A stretch of 64,000 nt of DNA. Origin: Vreelandella jeotgali Hwa (lineage in GTDB: Bacteria > Pseudomonadota > Gammaproteobacteria > Pseudomonadales > Halomonadaceae). Within the stretch, counting starts at the first letter, position 1; every line of letters begins with the position of its first letter. Location: NCBI RefSeq assembly GCF_000334215.1, contig NZ_AMQY01000011.1, forward strand, positions 186,001-250,000, in the 5' to 3' direction. Below the pieces are notes generated by a model that did no database searches, had not been told where the DNA came from, and saw only the letters and a list, made by a program, of their open reading frames with translations. Shown here one piece after another: positions 41,545-50,594 of this stretch. Made by a program: the position numbers and the translations under genes.

Positions 41545-42360
41545 ATGATGCTGCCGTATCTTGTGCCAGTTGCGCTGGTGGTCCTGCTGATTGCCGCTTC
41601 GATTCGCATTCTGCCGGAGTATAAGCGCGGCGTGGTGTTTTTCCTCGGGCGCTATCAGGCGGTCAAGGGGCCGGGTCTGACCGTGGTGATTCCGCTGATC
41701 CAGGCAATGCAGAAAGTGGATTTGCGGGTTATCACCATGGACGTGCCCGAACAGGACGTGATTTCCCAGGACAACGTCACGGTCAAGGTCAACGCGGTGT
41801 TGTACTTCCGCGTGGTGGACCCGGAGAAGGCGATTATCGAGGTGGAAAACTACATCATGGCCACCAGCCAGCTGGCGCAAACTACGTTGCGCTCGGTGCT
41901 GGGCAAGCACGATCTGGATGAGATGCTTTCCGAGCGCGACAAGCTCAACAGCGATATTCAGGAAATCATCGATACCCAGACCGAGTCCTGGGGGATCAAG
42001 GTGGCCAACGTGGAGATCAAGCATGTGGATCTCGACGAGAGCATGATCCGCGCCATTGCCCGCCAGGCCGAAGCCGAGCGCGAACGCCGCGCCAAGGTGA
42101 TTCACGCCGAGGGCGAGCTGCAGGCGTCGAAGAAGCTGGTGCAGGCGGCCAACGTCATGGACGAAAACGCCGCCGCTCTCCAGCTGCGCTACCTGCAGAC
42201 CATGAGCGACATGAGCAACAAAAACGCCTCGACGATTGTGTTTCCATTGCCGCTGGATATCATGGAAGCTTTTAAGCACATGAAAATAAAAGGAAGTGAT
42301 GAAAGTAGCGAAAGAGGTGGTGGGGAAAGTGAAAAACGTGACGCGACAGACGACGCGTGA
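41545..42360 (+). CDS. slipin family protein (SPFH/stomatin-like)
   Basis: A 271-residue membrane-anchored SPFH protein: N-terminal helix ([18 protein letters not shown]), then the stomatin core with [40 protein letters not shown] and a coiled coil ([20 protein letters not shown]). The C-terminal tail is acidic. Slipins form ring-like assemblies and organise membrane microdomains together with NfeD. GAAGGAGC precedes the ATG, and the nfeD-like gene ends 41 bp upstream, so both are one operon. The region behind the stop holds a 14-bp degenerate repeat array. Confidence 0.9.
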   Translation: MMLPYLVPVALVVLLIAASIRILPEYKRGVVFFLGRYQAVKGPGLTVVIPLIQAMQKVDLRVITMDVPEQDVISQDNVTVKVNAVLYFRVVDPEKAIIEVENYIMATSQLAQTTLRSVLGKHDLDEMLSERDKLNSDIQEIIDTQTESWGIKVANVEIKHVDLDESMIRAIARQAEAERERRAKVIHAEGELQASKKLVQAANVMDENAAALQLRYLQTMSDMSNKNASTIVFPLPLDIMEAFKHMKIKGSDESSERGGGESEKRDATDDA

Positions 42361-42382
42361 CGCCCGCAAAGCGGCTATCCCT

Positions 42383-42466
42383 ACCTGACGCTTGAGACTT
42401 GATAAACGACGCACAACACACGACACCTGACACTCGAAACATGACAACCCATACATGATGCATTCG
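42383..42466. repeat. six 14-bp degenerate repeats running into the EamA start
   Basis: Six consecutive 14-base units, most beginning AC-x-TGA (ACCTGACGCTTGAG, ACTTGATAAACGAC, GCACAACACACGAC, ACCTGACACTCGAA, ACATGACAACCCAT, ACATGATGCATTCG). The last one contains the start codon of the EamA gene, which has no other recognisable ribosome site. Confidence 0.6.
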
Positions 42467-43390
42467 CTTTCTCGCCGCCAGCAGGGGCTGATCATGACGG
42501 CCGGCGGCGCGCTGACAATTTCCCCCGACGCGCTGATGGTCAAATTGATCGGCCTGCCCGACGTCGACGTGTTGCTCTGGCGGGGGCTGCTCACTGCGAT
42601 TGGCTTTGCCGCTATCGTATGGCTGCGCAAGGGGCGCGGCTTCTGGCAGGCCTACCGTCGCTGCGGCTGGACCGGCGTGGGCGTGGCGTTCTTTTTTGCC
42701 TGCTCCACCTGCGGCTTTGTGCTGGGCAACCAGTATACCAAGGGCGGCAACGTGCTGATGATTCTCGCCGGTGCGCCGCTCATGGCGGCGCTGCTGTCCC
42801 GGGTCTTTCTTCACGAGCGCCTGCCGCTGCGCACCTGGGCGGCGATTTTTGCCTGCATGGCGGGTATCGCCATGATCGTCCTCGACGACGCCGGCGGCGG
42901 CTCCTGGGTGGGCAACGCCTTTGCCCTCATGGCGGCCACGGCCATGGGCTGCAACTTCACCCTGTCGCGGACAAAGTCCGGCGTGGACATGAGCCCCATG
43001 CTCGCGCTATCGGGCCTGATGGTCGCGGTGGCGGCCTTTTTTGCCAGCGGCTTTGGCGCCGGTTTCAGCGCGCCCTCGGCGGCCAGCTGGCTGTGGCTGG
43101 TGATTCTGTGCCTGGGCATCCTGCCGCTGGGCTTTACCTTTATTCAACGTGGGCCGCTGTATCTGCCTGCCGCCGAGGTGGGGCTGTTGATGCTCGCCGA
43201 AGTGGTGGCCGGCACGGTCTGGGTCTGGCTGGTGCTGGGCGAAGAGCCGGCGCCCACGGCGCTCGCCGGCGGTGCGCTGGTGATCGGCACCCTGGTCGGC
43301 AAGGGGCTGTACGAGCGCCGGCTGGAAATGCGCCAGCGGCGGTACCTGGCCGACCTGGGCCTGACGCCGGGCGAGGTAAACGAAGAGTGA
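42455..43390 (+). CDS. EamA-family (DMT) transporter
   Basis: A 311-residue inner-membrane protein with ten hydrophobic segments in two EamA repeats: the first begins GLIMTAGGALTISPDALMVK and the second around LMAATAMGCNFTLSRTKSG. Family features include a Pro-rich end of repeat two (LGILPLGFTFIQRGPLYLPAAEVGLLMLAEVV). DMT transporters export amino acids, drugs or metabolites; the substrate is unknown. The start codon, ATG 42455 or the adjacent ATG 42458, lies within a short degenerate repeat array and lacks a clear Shine-Dalgarno sequence. Confidence 0.87.
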   Translation: MMHSLSRRQQGLIMTAGGALTISPDALMVKLIGLPDVDVLLWRGLLTAIGFAAIVWLRKGRGFWQAYRRCGWTGVGVAFFFACSTCGFVLGNQYTKGGNVLMILAGAPLMAALLSRVFLHERLPLRTWAAIFACMAGIAMIVLDDAGGGSWVGNAFALMAATAMGCNFTLSRTKSGVDMSPMLALSGLMVAVAAFFASGFGAGFSAPSAASWLWLVILCLGILPLGFTFIQRGPLYLPAAEVGLLMLAEVVAGTVWVWLVLGEEPAPTALAGGALVIGTLVGKGLYERRLEMRQRRYLADLGLTPGEVNEE

Positions 43391-43495
43391 CGTCCGCGGC
43401 CGGGACGGGGCATGCAGGAGAGGCCCCGGACAGGTAGAATGCGCCGCCCTGTCTTGACCTCAAGCACTCTTAACTTCCAACCGTGGGACGGATCA

Positions 43496-44980
43496 ATGAT
43501 CGAGTCTTTCAAGCAAACCTGGCTATCCAACCTGAGAGCCGATGTACTGTCGGGGATCGTGGTGGCGCTGGCGCTGATTCCCGAGGCGATTGCCTTTTCG
43601 ATTATCGCCGGCGTTGACCCCAAGATTGGCCTCTACGCGTCCTTTGCCATTTGCGTGATCATTGCCTTTACCGGCGGCCGGCCGGGGATGATCTCGGCCG
43701 CGACCGGGGCCATGGCGCTGCTGATGGTGACGCTGGTCAAGGAACACGGACTGGAATACCTGCTGGCGGCGACGCTGTTGACCGGCGTTTTGCAGATTGC
43801 GGCCGGCTACTTGCGCCTGGCCGATCTGATGCGCTTTGTCTCGCGCTCGGTGGTGACGGGGTTCGTCAACGCCCTGGCGATCCTGATTTTCATGGCCCAG
43901 CTGCCCGAGCTCACCGGGGTGACCTGGCACGTCTACGCCATGACCGCCGCCGGGCTGGGGATCATCTACGGCTTTCCGTACCTGCCGGTGGTGGGCAAGT
44001 CGGTGCCGTCGCCGCTGGTGTGTATTCTGGTGCTGACGGCGGTGTATCTGGCCACGGGCATGGATATCCGCACCGTGGGAGATATGGGCGAGCTGCCCGA
44101 CAGCCTGCCGATTTTCCTGTGGCCGGACGTGCCGCTCAACCTGGAAACGCTGAAAATCATTTTCCCCTATTCGCTGATGCTGGCGGTGGTCGGGCTGCTG
44201 GAATCCATGATGACGTCCACCATCGTCGATGACCTGACCGATACCCAGAGCAACAAGAATCGCGAATGCAAGGGTCAGGGCATCGCCAACATCGGCTCCG
44301 GCCTGCTGGGCGGCATGGCCGGCTGCGCGATGATCGGCCAGTCGGTCATCAACGTGAAGTCCGGCGGGCGCCAGCGCACCTCGACCCTGGTGGCGGGCAT
44401 CGGCCTGCTGCTGCTGGTGGTGTTTTTGTCCGACTGGGTCTCGCGGATTCCCATGGCCGCGCTGGTGGCGGTGATGATCATGGTGTCCATCGGTACCTTC
44501 AGCTGGGCGTCGATCCGCGACCTGAAAAAGCACCCCATGAGCACCAATATGGTCATGCTGGCGACCGTGGCGGTGACGGTTACCACCCACAACCTGGCGC
44601 TGGGCGTATTCGTCGGTGTGCTGCTGGCGGCGATGAACTTTGCCAACAAGGTGGGCAATATCCTTTACGTGGGCTCCCGTGAAGTCGAAGTCGGCAAAAC
44701 CCGCGAATACCAGGTCGTCGGCCAGGTGTTCTTCGCCTCGTGCGAGCGTTTCGGCGCGGCGTTTGACTTCAAGGAAAGCGTGGATAACGTCGTGATCGAT
44801 CTGTCACGCGCGCATTTCTGGGACATCAGCGCCGTGGATGCGCTGGATCGCGTGGTGATCAAGTTCCGCCGCGAAGGCACCGGCGTGGAGCTGGTAGGCC
44901 TGAACGAGGCCAGCGCGACCATTGTGGATCGTCACGCCATCCATAATGACGCCGAGGCCGTGGAAAAACTCATGGGCTAG
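43496..44980 (+). CDS. SulP family inorganic anion transporter
   Basis: A 494-residue membrane protein. The N-terminus ([20 protein letters not shown]) and a following [18 protein letters not shown] are SulP signatures. A C-terminal STAS domain is reduced but present ([37 protein letters not shown]). Substrates could be sulfate, bicarbonate or dicarboxylates. The ATG was chosen where family homology begins; the ribosome site is weak. A double-domain Usp protein is encoded 29 bp downstream, a recurring pairing for this SulP subtype. Confidence 0.9.
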   Translation: MIESFKQTWLSNLRADVLSGIVVALALIPEAIAFSIIAGVDPKIGLYASFAICVIIAFTGGRPGMISAATGAMALLMVTLVKEHGLEYLLAATLLTGVLQIAAGYLRLADLMRFVSRSVVTGFVNALAILIFMAQLPELTGVTWHVYAMTAAGLGIIYGFPYLPVVGKSVPSPLVCILVLTAVYLATGMDIRTVGDMGELPDSLPIFLWPDVPLNLETLKIIFPYSLMLAVVGLLESMMTSTIVDDLTDTQSNKNRECKGQGIANIGSGLLGGMAGCAMIGQSVINVKSGGRQRTSTLVAGIGLLLLVVFLSDWVSRIPMAALVAVMIMVSIGTFSWASIRDLKKHPMSTNMVMLATVAVTVTTHNLALGVFVGVLLAAMNFANKVGNILYVGSREVEVGKTREYQVVGQVFFASCERFGAAFDFKESVDNVVIDLSRAHFWDISAVDALDRVVIKFRREGTGVELVGLNEASATIVDRHAIHNDAEAVEKLMG

Positions 44981-45009
44981 CGCTACGCGCGCCCGCCGGG
45001 AGAATCAAG

Positions 45010-45870
45010 ATGACCGAACATGTAATGGCCGCCGTTGACGGCTCGTCGTTTTCCGCCAGCGTGTGCGACTACGCCGCCTGGGTCAGCCAGGCGCTGAGTA
45101 CGCCGCTGATGTTTGTCCACGCCGTGGATAATCATCCGCCCACCGCGGAGTCCCCCGATCTGTCCGGGAGTCTGCGCCTGGGCGCGCGGGAAACGCTGAT
45201 GGCCGAGCTTTCCGAACTTGACGAAAAGCGTGCCCGGATCAACCGCGAGCAGGGCCGGCTGATGCTGGAGGCCGCCTGCGAGCGCGCCCGCGAGCAGGGA
45301 GTCAGCGATGTCCGTTCGTGCCAGCGCAACGGCACCCTGGTCGAGACTCTGGCCGACCACGAAGACGCCACGCGCCTGCTGGTGCTGGGCAAGCGCGGCG
45401 AGAGGGCCGACCAGGCCAGCGGGCACCTGGGCTCCAACCTGGAGCGGGCGATCCGTGAAATCCGCCGGCCTACGCTGATGGTGCCGAGCGGTGATTTTCG
45501 CCGGCCGCAAAAGGTCATGATCGCCTTTGACGGCAGCAAGACCTCGCGCAAGGGCGTGGAAATGCTCGCCCAGAGTCCGCTGTTCAAGGGGCTTGAATGC
45601 CATGTGGTAACCGTAGGGCCGGATACCGCCGAGCACCGTATGGCGCTGGCCTGGGCGGTCGACGTGTTGCAGCAGGCCGGCCACGCGGCCGAAGGCGCCA
45701 TCAAGGCCGGCGATACCGAGGCGACGCTGCACGCCTACGAAACGGATAACGCCATTGATATGACCGTCATGGGCGCTTACGGCCATTCGCGTATCCGCCA
45801 GCTGCTGGTGGGCAGTACCACCACCAGTATGCTGCGCAACGCCCATGTGCCGGTGCTGATCCTGCGTTAG
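45010..45870 (+). CDS. tandem-domain universal stress protein
   Basis: The 286-residue product has two Usp domains. The first (1-150) begins HVMAAVDGSSFSASVCDYAA. The second (about 158-286) begins KVMIAFDGSKTSRKGVEM and ends with GAYGHSRIRQLLVGSTTTSM, an intact G-2x-G-9x-GS ATP-binding motif. The first domain has a more degenerate motif (GKRGERADQASGHLGSNLER). It follows the SulP gene closely, and probably responds to stress or regulates transport; the second domain likely binds ATP. Confidence 0.9.
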   Translation: MTEHVMAAVDGSSFSASVCDYAAWVSQALSTPLMFVHAVDNHPPTAESPDLSGSLRLGARETLMAELSELDEKRARINREQGRLMLEAACERAREQGVSDVRSCQRNGTLVETLADHEDATRLLVLGKRGERADQASGHLGSNLERAIREIRRPTLMVPSGDFRRPQKVMIAFDGSKTSRKGVEMLAQSPLFKGLECHVVTVGPDTAEHRMALAWAVDVLQQAGHAAEGAIKAGDTEATLHAYETDNAIDMTVMGAYGHSRIRQLLVGSTTTSMLRNAHVPVLILR

Positions 45871-45915
45871 CGTGAGGGTCGCGAGTGCCCGCATGCGAAA
45901 ATTGATAGCATGCTA

Positions 45916-45945
45916 TATAATGCCCGGATGATGTTGCATCCGGGC
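45916..45945 (+). promoter_or_regulatory. -10 box and perfect hairpin upstream of cfa
   Basis: A perfect TATAAT lies at 45916-45921 and is directly followed by GCCCGGATG-ATGTTG-CATCCGGGC, a nine-base-pair stem. No good -35 element is seen, as is common for stationary-phase (RpoS) promoters. The hairpin could be an operator at the transcription start or, if another promoter is used, a leader structure. Confidence 0.5.
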
Positions 45946-45991
45946 GACGCCCGTGCGTCGCCTTCGTTTCTCATGATGCTTGAATGGTGCC

Positions 45992-47146
45992 ATGCCAATG
46001 ACAGCCAAACGAGATACGTTGTTTGCCCCCGATTCCTCGACCCACCGCTACGCCGAATCCCTGCTGGCCGAGGCGGGCATCCGCATCAACGGCGATCGCC
46101 CGCGGGATATCCAGCTGCACGCCCCGGGCGTGATTGAAAGCGCGCTGTCGCGGGCCAACCTGGGGCTGGGCGAGAGCTATATGAGGGGCGACTGGGAAGC
46201 CGAGGCGCTGGATGAATTCTTCCACTGCCTGATGAGCGCCCGGCTTAATCGCCGGGTCAAGCCGGCCCAGCTGGTCTACCACGCGCTGCGGGCTCGCCTG
46301 GTCAATCTGCAGAATATCCGCCGGGCCTGGCAGGTTGGCCGTGAGCATTACGACCTGGGCAACGAGTTCTACGCGGCGATGCTCGACAGCCGCATGACCT
46401 ACACCTGCGGCTACTGGAAAAACGCCGCCAACCTGGACGAGGCTCAGGCAGCCAAGCTGGATCTGGTATGCCGCAAGCTGGGGCTGAAGCCCGGCATGCG
46501 GGTGCTGGATATCGGCTGCGGCTGGGGCAGCTTCATGGCCTACGCCGCCGAGCACTACGGCGTGGAATGCGTGGGGCTGACGGTCTCGACCGAGCAGGCG
46601 GAATTCGGCAAGCGGCTGATGAAGCAGGGTCTGCCGGTCGAGTTTCGCCTCAAGGACTACCGCGAAGAGCACGAAACCTTCGACCGGGTGGTGAGTATCG
46701 GCATGTTCGAGCACGTCGGGCGCAAGAACTACCGCGAGTTCATGACCGTGGCCCACCGCTGCCTGAAAGACGACGGCCTGTTTCTGCTGCACACCATCGG
46801 CAAGAACGTCGCTTCCACACCGCCCGACCCCTGGATCGACAAATATATTTTCCCCAACGGCGAGATCCCGTCGTTCAACCGCATCGCCGAGGCGACCAAC
46901 GGCCTTTTCGTGCTGGAAGACGTGCACAACTTCGGTGCCGACTACGACCGCACGCTCATGGCCTGGTACGAGAACTTCTGCGCGCACTGGCCCGCTTTCC
47001 GCGAGCAGTACGGCGAGACCTTCTATCGCATGTGGCGCTACTACCTGCTGAGCTGCGCGGGGGCCTTCCGAGCCCGGGAGCTCCAGCTCTGGCAGCTGGT
47101 GCTGAGTAAAAACGGCGTGGCCGGCGGCTATGCCCGGGTCGTGTAG
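45992..47146 (+). CDS. cfa: cyclopropane-fatty-acyl-phospholipid synthase
   Basis: A 384-residue enzyme that methylates double bonds of membrane lipids using SAM. The N-terminal lipid-binding domain (IQLHAPGVIESALSRANLGL) is followed by the SAM fold: VLDIGCGWGSFMAYAAEHYG, VGLTVSTEQAEFGK and FDRVVSIGMFEHVGRKNYRE with the active-site Glu. QVGREHYDLGNEFYAAMLD is typical of Cfa. Start codons at 45992 and 45998 are both possible. A strong -10 box and hairpin lie upstream. The enzyme helps membranes withstand acid, salt and stationary-phase stress. Confidence 0.94.
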   Translation: MPMTAKRDTLFAPDSSTHRYAESLLAEAGIRINGDRPRDIQLHAPGVIESALSRANLGLGESYMRGDWEAEALDEFFHCLMSARLNRRVKPAQLVYHALRARLVNLQNIRRAWQVGREHYDLGNEFYAAMLDSRMTYTCGYWKNAANLDEAQAAKLDLVCRKLGLKPGMRVLDIGCGWGSFMAYAAEHYGVECVGLTVSTEQAEFGKRLMKQGLPVEFRLKDYREEHETFDRVVSIGMFEHVGRKNYREFMTVAHRCLKDDGLFLLHTIGKNVASTPPDPWIDKYIFPNGEIPSFNRIAEATNGLFVLEDVHNFGADYDRTLMAWYENFCAHWPAFREQYGETFYRMWRYYLLSCAGAFRARELQLWQLVLSKNGVAGGYARVV

Positions 47147-47153
47147 CGCGCCT

Positions 47154-48257
47154 TCAACGCCCGAGCGCGGCCTCCAGCGCCTCGATCCGGCCGGGGACGA
47201 GGGCGTCTTCCACCGCGGTAATGCGCAGCACATTGGCGATATCCGGGTGGCCGGGACGGGCGATCAGCTTGCCCTCGCCCAGCAGCGTCTGGTGGACCCG
47301 GCCGGCTGTGTCAGCGTCGGGCAGGCGCAAGGCGACAAAGTTGGTGGCGCTCGGCAGCACCTCGGCGCCCAGGCGTTCAAGATGGTCGGCCAGCCGTGCC
47401 CGGCGCGCCTTGACAGCGTCGATATGCGCTCGGGTTTCTTCCGGGGCGTCGAGTACCGTTTCCGCCATGGCCTGGGTCAGCGTTGACATCGCGTAGTGAA
47501 TCCTCACTTTCATCATCACCTCGACCACGTCCGACTCGGCAACGGCATAGCCGACGCGCAGCCCGGCCAGCCCGTGCGCCTTGGACAGCGTGCGCAGGCG
47601 TACCACGCCGGGCAGCGCCCGTGACAGCGCGCCGTCTGCGGCGTCGTCACGAAAGTCGCCGTAGGCCTCGTCGAGCAGCAGCCAGCAGTCGTCGGGCAGG
47701 CGGTCGCGCAGCGCGGCGACGTCGGCGTCGGTATGCAGGTGCCCGCCGGGGTTGTCCGGATTGGCGAGATACACCAGACGCGAGCGCTCGCGGTGCGCGG
47801 CGTCCGACAGCGCCGCCAGGTCCGGGGCCAGCACGCCGGGCGCCTGATGATAGGCCACTTCCGCCACCTCGGCACCGTGGCCCCGGGCGAAGTAGCCAAA
47901 CGTCGGGTAGGTGCCCGCCGTTGCCACAACGCTGCTGCCGGGCTCGACCAGGGCGCGCAGCGTCAGGGCGATCAGACTGTCAGCGCCGGCATCGACGATC
48001 AGGTTTTCAAGGTCGATACCCTGCTGCGCGGCCAGGCGCTGGCGTATGCCCAGCGCCTCGGCGTCGCCGTAGCCGTAGGCGTGGTCGGCGGCGGCATCGC
48101 CAAAGCGTTCGCGCAGGGCGCGATGGGGCATGTCCAACCCCTCGTTGGAGCCCAGGCGATGGGGAATGGCGTGGCCCAGCTTGCGCTCCAGCACCTTGAT
48201 GCCGGGGAAAGGGTTGTGCGGGCCGTCGCCCGCCAGATGGTCGGGGAATGTTGGCAT
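47154..48257 (-). CDS. HisC-like PLP-dependent aminotransferase
   Basis: This 367-residue fold-type I aminotransferase resembles histidinol-phosphate aminotransferase. The N-terminal part has RLGSNEGLDMPHRAL, the Asn/Asp cofactor contacts occur in LANPDNPGGHLH and LLLDEAYGDFRDD, and the PLP lysine lies in LRTLSKAHGLAGLRVGYA. Because histidine-biosynthesis genes are absent around it, it may act on other amino acids, for example aromatic ones. GGAGAG precedes the chosen ATG; a start 30 bp upstream is less likely. It is convergent with cfa. Confidence 0.82.
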   Translation of the reverse strand: MPTFPDHLAGDGPHNPFPGIKVLERKLGHAIPHRLGSNEGLDMPHRALRERFGDAAADHAYGYGDAEALGIRQRLAAQQGIDLENLIVDAGADSLIALTLRALVEPGSSVVATAGTYPTFGYFARGHGAEVAEVAYHQAPGVLAPDLAALSDAAHRERSRLVYLANPDNPGGHLHTDADVAALRDRLPDDCWLLLDEAYGDFRDDAADGALSRALPGVVRLRTLSKAHGLAGLRVGYAVAESDVVEVMMKVRIHYAMSTLTQAMAETVLDAPEETRAHIDAVKARRARLADHLERLGAEVLPSATNFVALRLPDADTAGRVHQTLLGEGKLIARPGHPDIANVLRITAVEDALVPGRIEALEAALGR

Positions 48258-48335
48258 GGCGGCTCTCCAGCAGGAAAATGTCGGCAATGGCTCCCTGATA
48301 CCAGATCACGCGGAAATCCGGCAACCCGGCGCGGG

Positions 48336-49508
48336 TCAGGGCCGGGAAAACGGATTCAGCCCGTTGGCCTGGCGCGACATCATGCGCTTGGCAGCGGGGA
48401 GCCGTTCGGCGGCGTGCAGGCCGCAGTCGCCCAGGCGGCGCAGCGGCGGGGCGCCGGTAAACAGATGATGAAAGCCGTCGGTCGCGGTGAGCATGGCCTG
48501 ATTGGCCAGCCGCCGGCGGACTTCAAAGCGCCGCAGGAGACCGGGGGCGCCGGCATCCCGCCGAGCCAGAATCAACTCGGCGAGCGCGTCGGCGTCGTGC
48601 AGGCCGATGTTCAGCCCCTGGCCGGCCAGCGGATGCACCACATGGGCGGCATCGCCGATCAGCGCCAGGCGCTTGCCGATATAGCGCCTGGCGTGCTGGC
48701 GCTTGATGGGGAAGCTCGCGCGTCCGGTGACCCGCAACAGGTTGCCCAGCCGCGCGGGGAAGGCCGCCTCGATGGCGCGGGCCAGCGCCTCGTCGGAGAG
48801 CATTTCCCGGGTGCGGGTGGTCATGTCGCGGTCGTACCAGATCAGCGAGGCGTGGTGGCCGGGTAGCGGCAGCATGGCCAACGGGCCGGTGGGCGTGAAG
48901 CACTGCCAGCTGACATCCTGCTGGGGCAGTTCGGTTTCGACGTTGGTAATCAGCGCCCGCTGGCGATAATCGTAGGTGTTGACCTCGATGCCGGCGAGTT
49001 CGCGCAGGGTGGAGCGCGCCCCGTCGGCGCCGACCACCAGCGCGGCAGACAGCGTTTTGCCGTTGTCCAGCTCGAGTAGCCGGCTGTCCTGGCCCGCCAG
49101 GGTGGAGGTCGGGGCGCAGCGGGTATAGCAGGTAACGCCGGGCAGCTGTTCGAGCTGCTGCCAGAGGGCGTAGCGCAGCGCGCGGTTTTCCACAAAGCGG
49201 CCAAAATTGTCCAGGCCGCTGTCTTCCGCCGAAAAAACGCTATGGCCGCTGCCCGACTGGTTCCAGCCCTCGATGTGGCGGAATACGCAGCTGCGGTCCG
49301 GCGGAATGCGAGTGCCCCCGGCTTCGATAAACGCCAGCGAGCGCGCATTCAGCGACGAGATGCGCAAATCGAATTCGCCACGCGGGGCGTCCGGCTTGTC
49401 GCCGTATTCCACCAGCCCCACGTTGGCGCCGGCATGGCCCAGGCGCGCGGCCAGTGCAGCTCCCACCATGCCGCCGCCTACAATGATGACTTCATGATCG
49501 CGCTGCAT
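48336..49508 (-). CDS. UbiH/UbiF/VisC-type FAD-dependent monooxygenase
   Basis: A 390-residue flavoprotein hydroxylase: N-terminal FAD motif VIIVGGGMVGAALAARLGHAG, middle motif VVGADGARSTLRE (DG fingerprint), and the C-terminal RLALIGDAAHVVHPLAGQGL (GD motif), characteristic of the ubiquinone-ring hydroxylase family. It could be one of the UbiH, UbiI or UbiF activities, but position on the ring cannot be read from the sequence. GGAGGA precedes the ATG. The frame is open further upstream through a repeat-rich spacer; this is not considered coding. Confidence 0.87.
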   Translation of the reverse strand: MQRDHEVIIVGGGMVGAALAARLGHAGANVGLVEYGDKPDAPRGEFDLRISSLNARSLAFIEAGGTRIPPDRSCVFRHIEGWNQSGSGHSVFSAEDSGLDNFGRFVENRALRYALWQQLEQLPGVTCYTRCAPTSTLAGQDSRLLELDNGKTLSAALVVGADGARSTLRELAGIEVNTYDYRQRALITNVETELPQQDVSWQCFTPTGPLAMLPLPGHHASLIWYDRDMTTRTREMLSDEALARAIEAAFPARLGNLLRVTGRASFPIKRQHARRYIGKRLALIGDAAHVVHPLAGQGLNIGLHDADALAELILARRDAGAPGLLRRFEVRRRLANQAMLTATDGFHHLFTGAPPLRRLGDCGLHAAERLPAAKRMMSRQANGLNPFSRP

Positions 49509-49605
49509 GTTGCGTCCTCCATTGGGTAAACTGGCCATAGCATACAGCATCATCCCGCCGCCGAGGCTTGCAGAAAAGACGTCGAGAAGACGGTGGGTCA
49601 GCCTG

Positions 49606-49687
49606 ATGTTCAAGGCAGGTAGGTGTTCAAGGCAGGTGTTCAAGGCAGGTATGAAAGGCAGGTATGAAAGGCAGGCGTTGAAGGAAA
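49606..49687. repeat. 13-bp tandem repeats directly before the sirtuin gene
   Basis: Units GTGTTCAAGGCAG (two exact copies, 49623-49648) and GTATGAAAGGCAG (two exact copies, 49649-49674), with a related copy upstream (49606-49618) and a decayed one (GCGTTGAAGGAAA) that provides the ribosome-binding site of the sirtuin gene. Confidence 0.9.
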
Positions 49688-49691
49688 ACTC

Positions 49692-50558
49692 ATGGCAATC
49701 GCCTCGACAGCAGAATCCACGGCCCGCGCCGGCGATGCCCTGGCGGCCTTTATCCACCGTCAGCAGCGCCTCTGGATTATTACCGGCGCCGGCGTCAGCA
49801 CCGACAGCGGGATTCCCGACTACCGCGATGCCAGCGGGGCGTGGAAGCGCTCACCGCCCGTGCAGCATGACGACTTCATGGCCTCCGAGGCGGTACGCCA
49901 GCGCTACTGGGCTCGGGCCCTGGCCGGTTTTGAAGCCATGCGCAGTGCCCGGGTCAGCGGCGCCCATAGGGCTCTGGCCGAACTCGAATCGCTGGGATAT
50001 GTCGAACAGCTGGTGACGCAGAACGTGGACCGGCTGCACCAGCGTGCCGGGTCTCGCCGGGTCGTCGACCTGCACGGCCGCGCCGATACCGTCAGCTGCA
50101 TGGCCTGCGGCTACAAGATGATGCGCCATGCGCTGCATGCCGACATGGCGCGCTGCAACCCTGCCTTCACCGGGCTGGAGGCCGGCCACGCGCCGGACGG
50201 CGATGCCGATCTGGAGCTGGATTTCAGCACCTTCAGGGTGCTGGACTGCCGGCGCTGCGGCGGCATTTTCAAACCCGACGTGGTGTACTACGGTGACGTC
50301 GTGCCGCGTGAGCGCCGCGAGGCGGCGCATGCGGGGCTGTTACGCGCCAACGCCGGACTGGCCGTGGGCACTTCGCTGATGGTGTTTTCCGGCTACCGAT
50401 TTTTTCGCGAGGCCTACGCTCAGGGCATGCCGCTGGCGTCGCTGTCGCTGGGCGTAACGCGCGCCGACCCGCTGCTGGAGCAGCAGTGGTGCGCGCCGGT
50501 GACGCCGGTGCTCGAGCATGCGGTTCACCAGCTGCAGCAGACCAGCGGCGCGGCCTGA
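49692..50558 (+). CDS. NAD-dependent protein deacylase of the SIR2 (sirtuin) family
   Basis: A 288-residue sirtuin. Motifs in order: ITGAGVSTDSGIPDYRDASG, TQNVDRLHQRAGS with the catalytic Asn/Asp, LHGRADTVSCMACG (catalytic His, zinc CxxC), LDCRRCGGIFKPDVVYYGD (second zinc CxxC), and AVGTSLMVFSGYR. The sequence resembles class II (SIRT4-like) bacterial sirtuins. It would remove acyl groups from lysines or act in ADP-ribosylation in the cytoplasm. AAGGA at the end of a 13-bp repeat array serves as ribosome site, so the number of repeats may affect expression. Confidence 0.92.
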   Translation: MAIASTAESTARAGDALAAFIHRQQRLWIITGAGVSTDSGIPDYRDASGAWKRSPPVQHDDFMASEAVRQRYWARALAGFEAMRSARVSGAHRALAELESLGYVEQLVTQNVDRLHQRAGSRRVVDLHGRADTVSCMACGYKMMRHALHADMARCNPAFTGLEAGHAPDGDADLELDFSTFRVLDCRRCGGIFKPDVVYYGDVVPRERREAAHAGLLRANAGLAVGTSLMVFSGYRFFREAYAQGMPLASLSLGVTRADPLLEQQWCAPVTPVLEHAVHQLQQTSGAA

Positions 50559-50594
50559 CGCCCCTGCCGCGGTTCGTTTCCCGAGGAGACTCTC

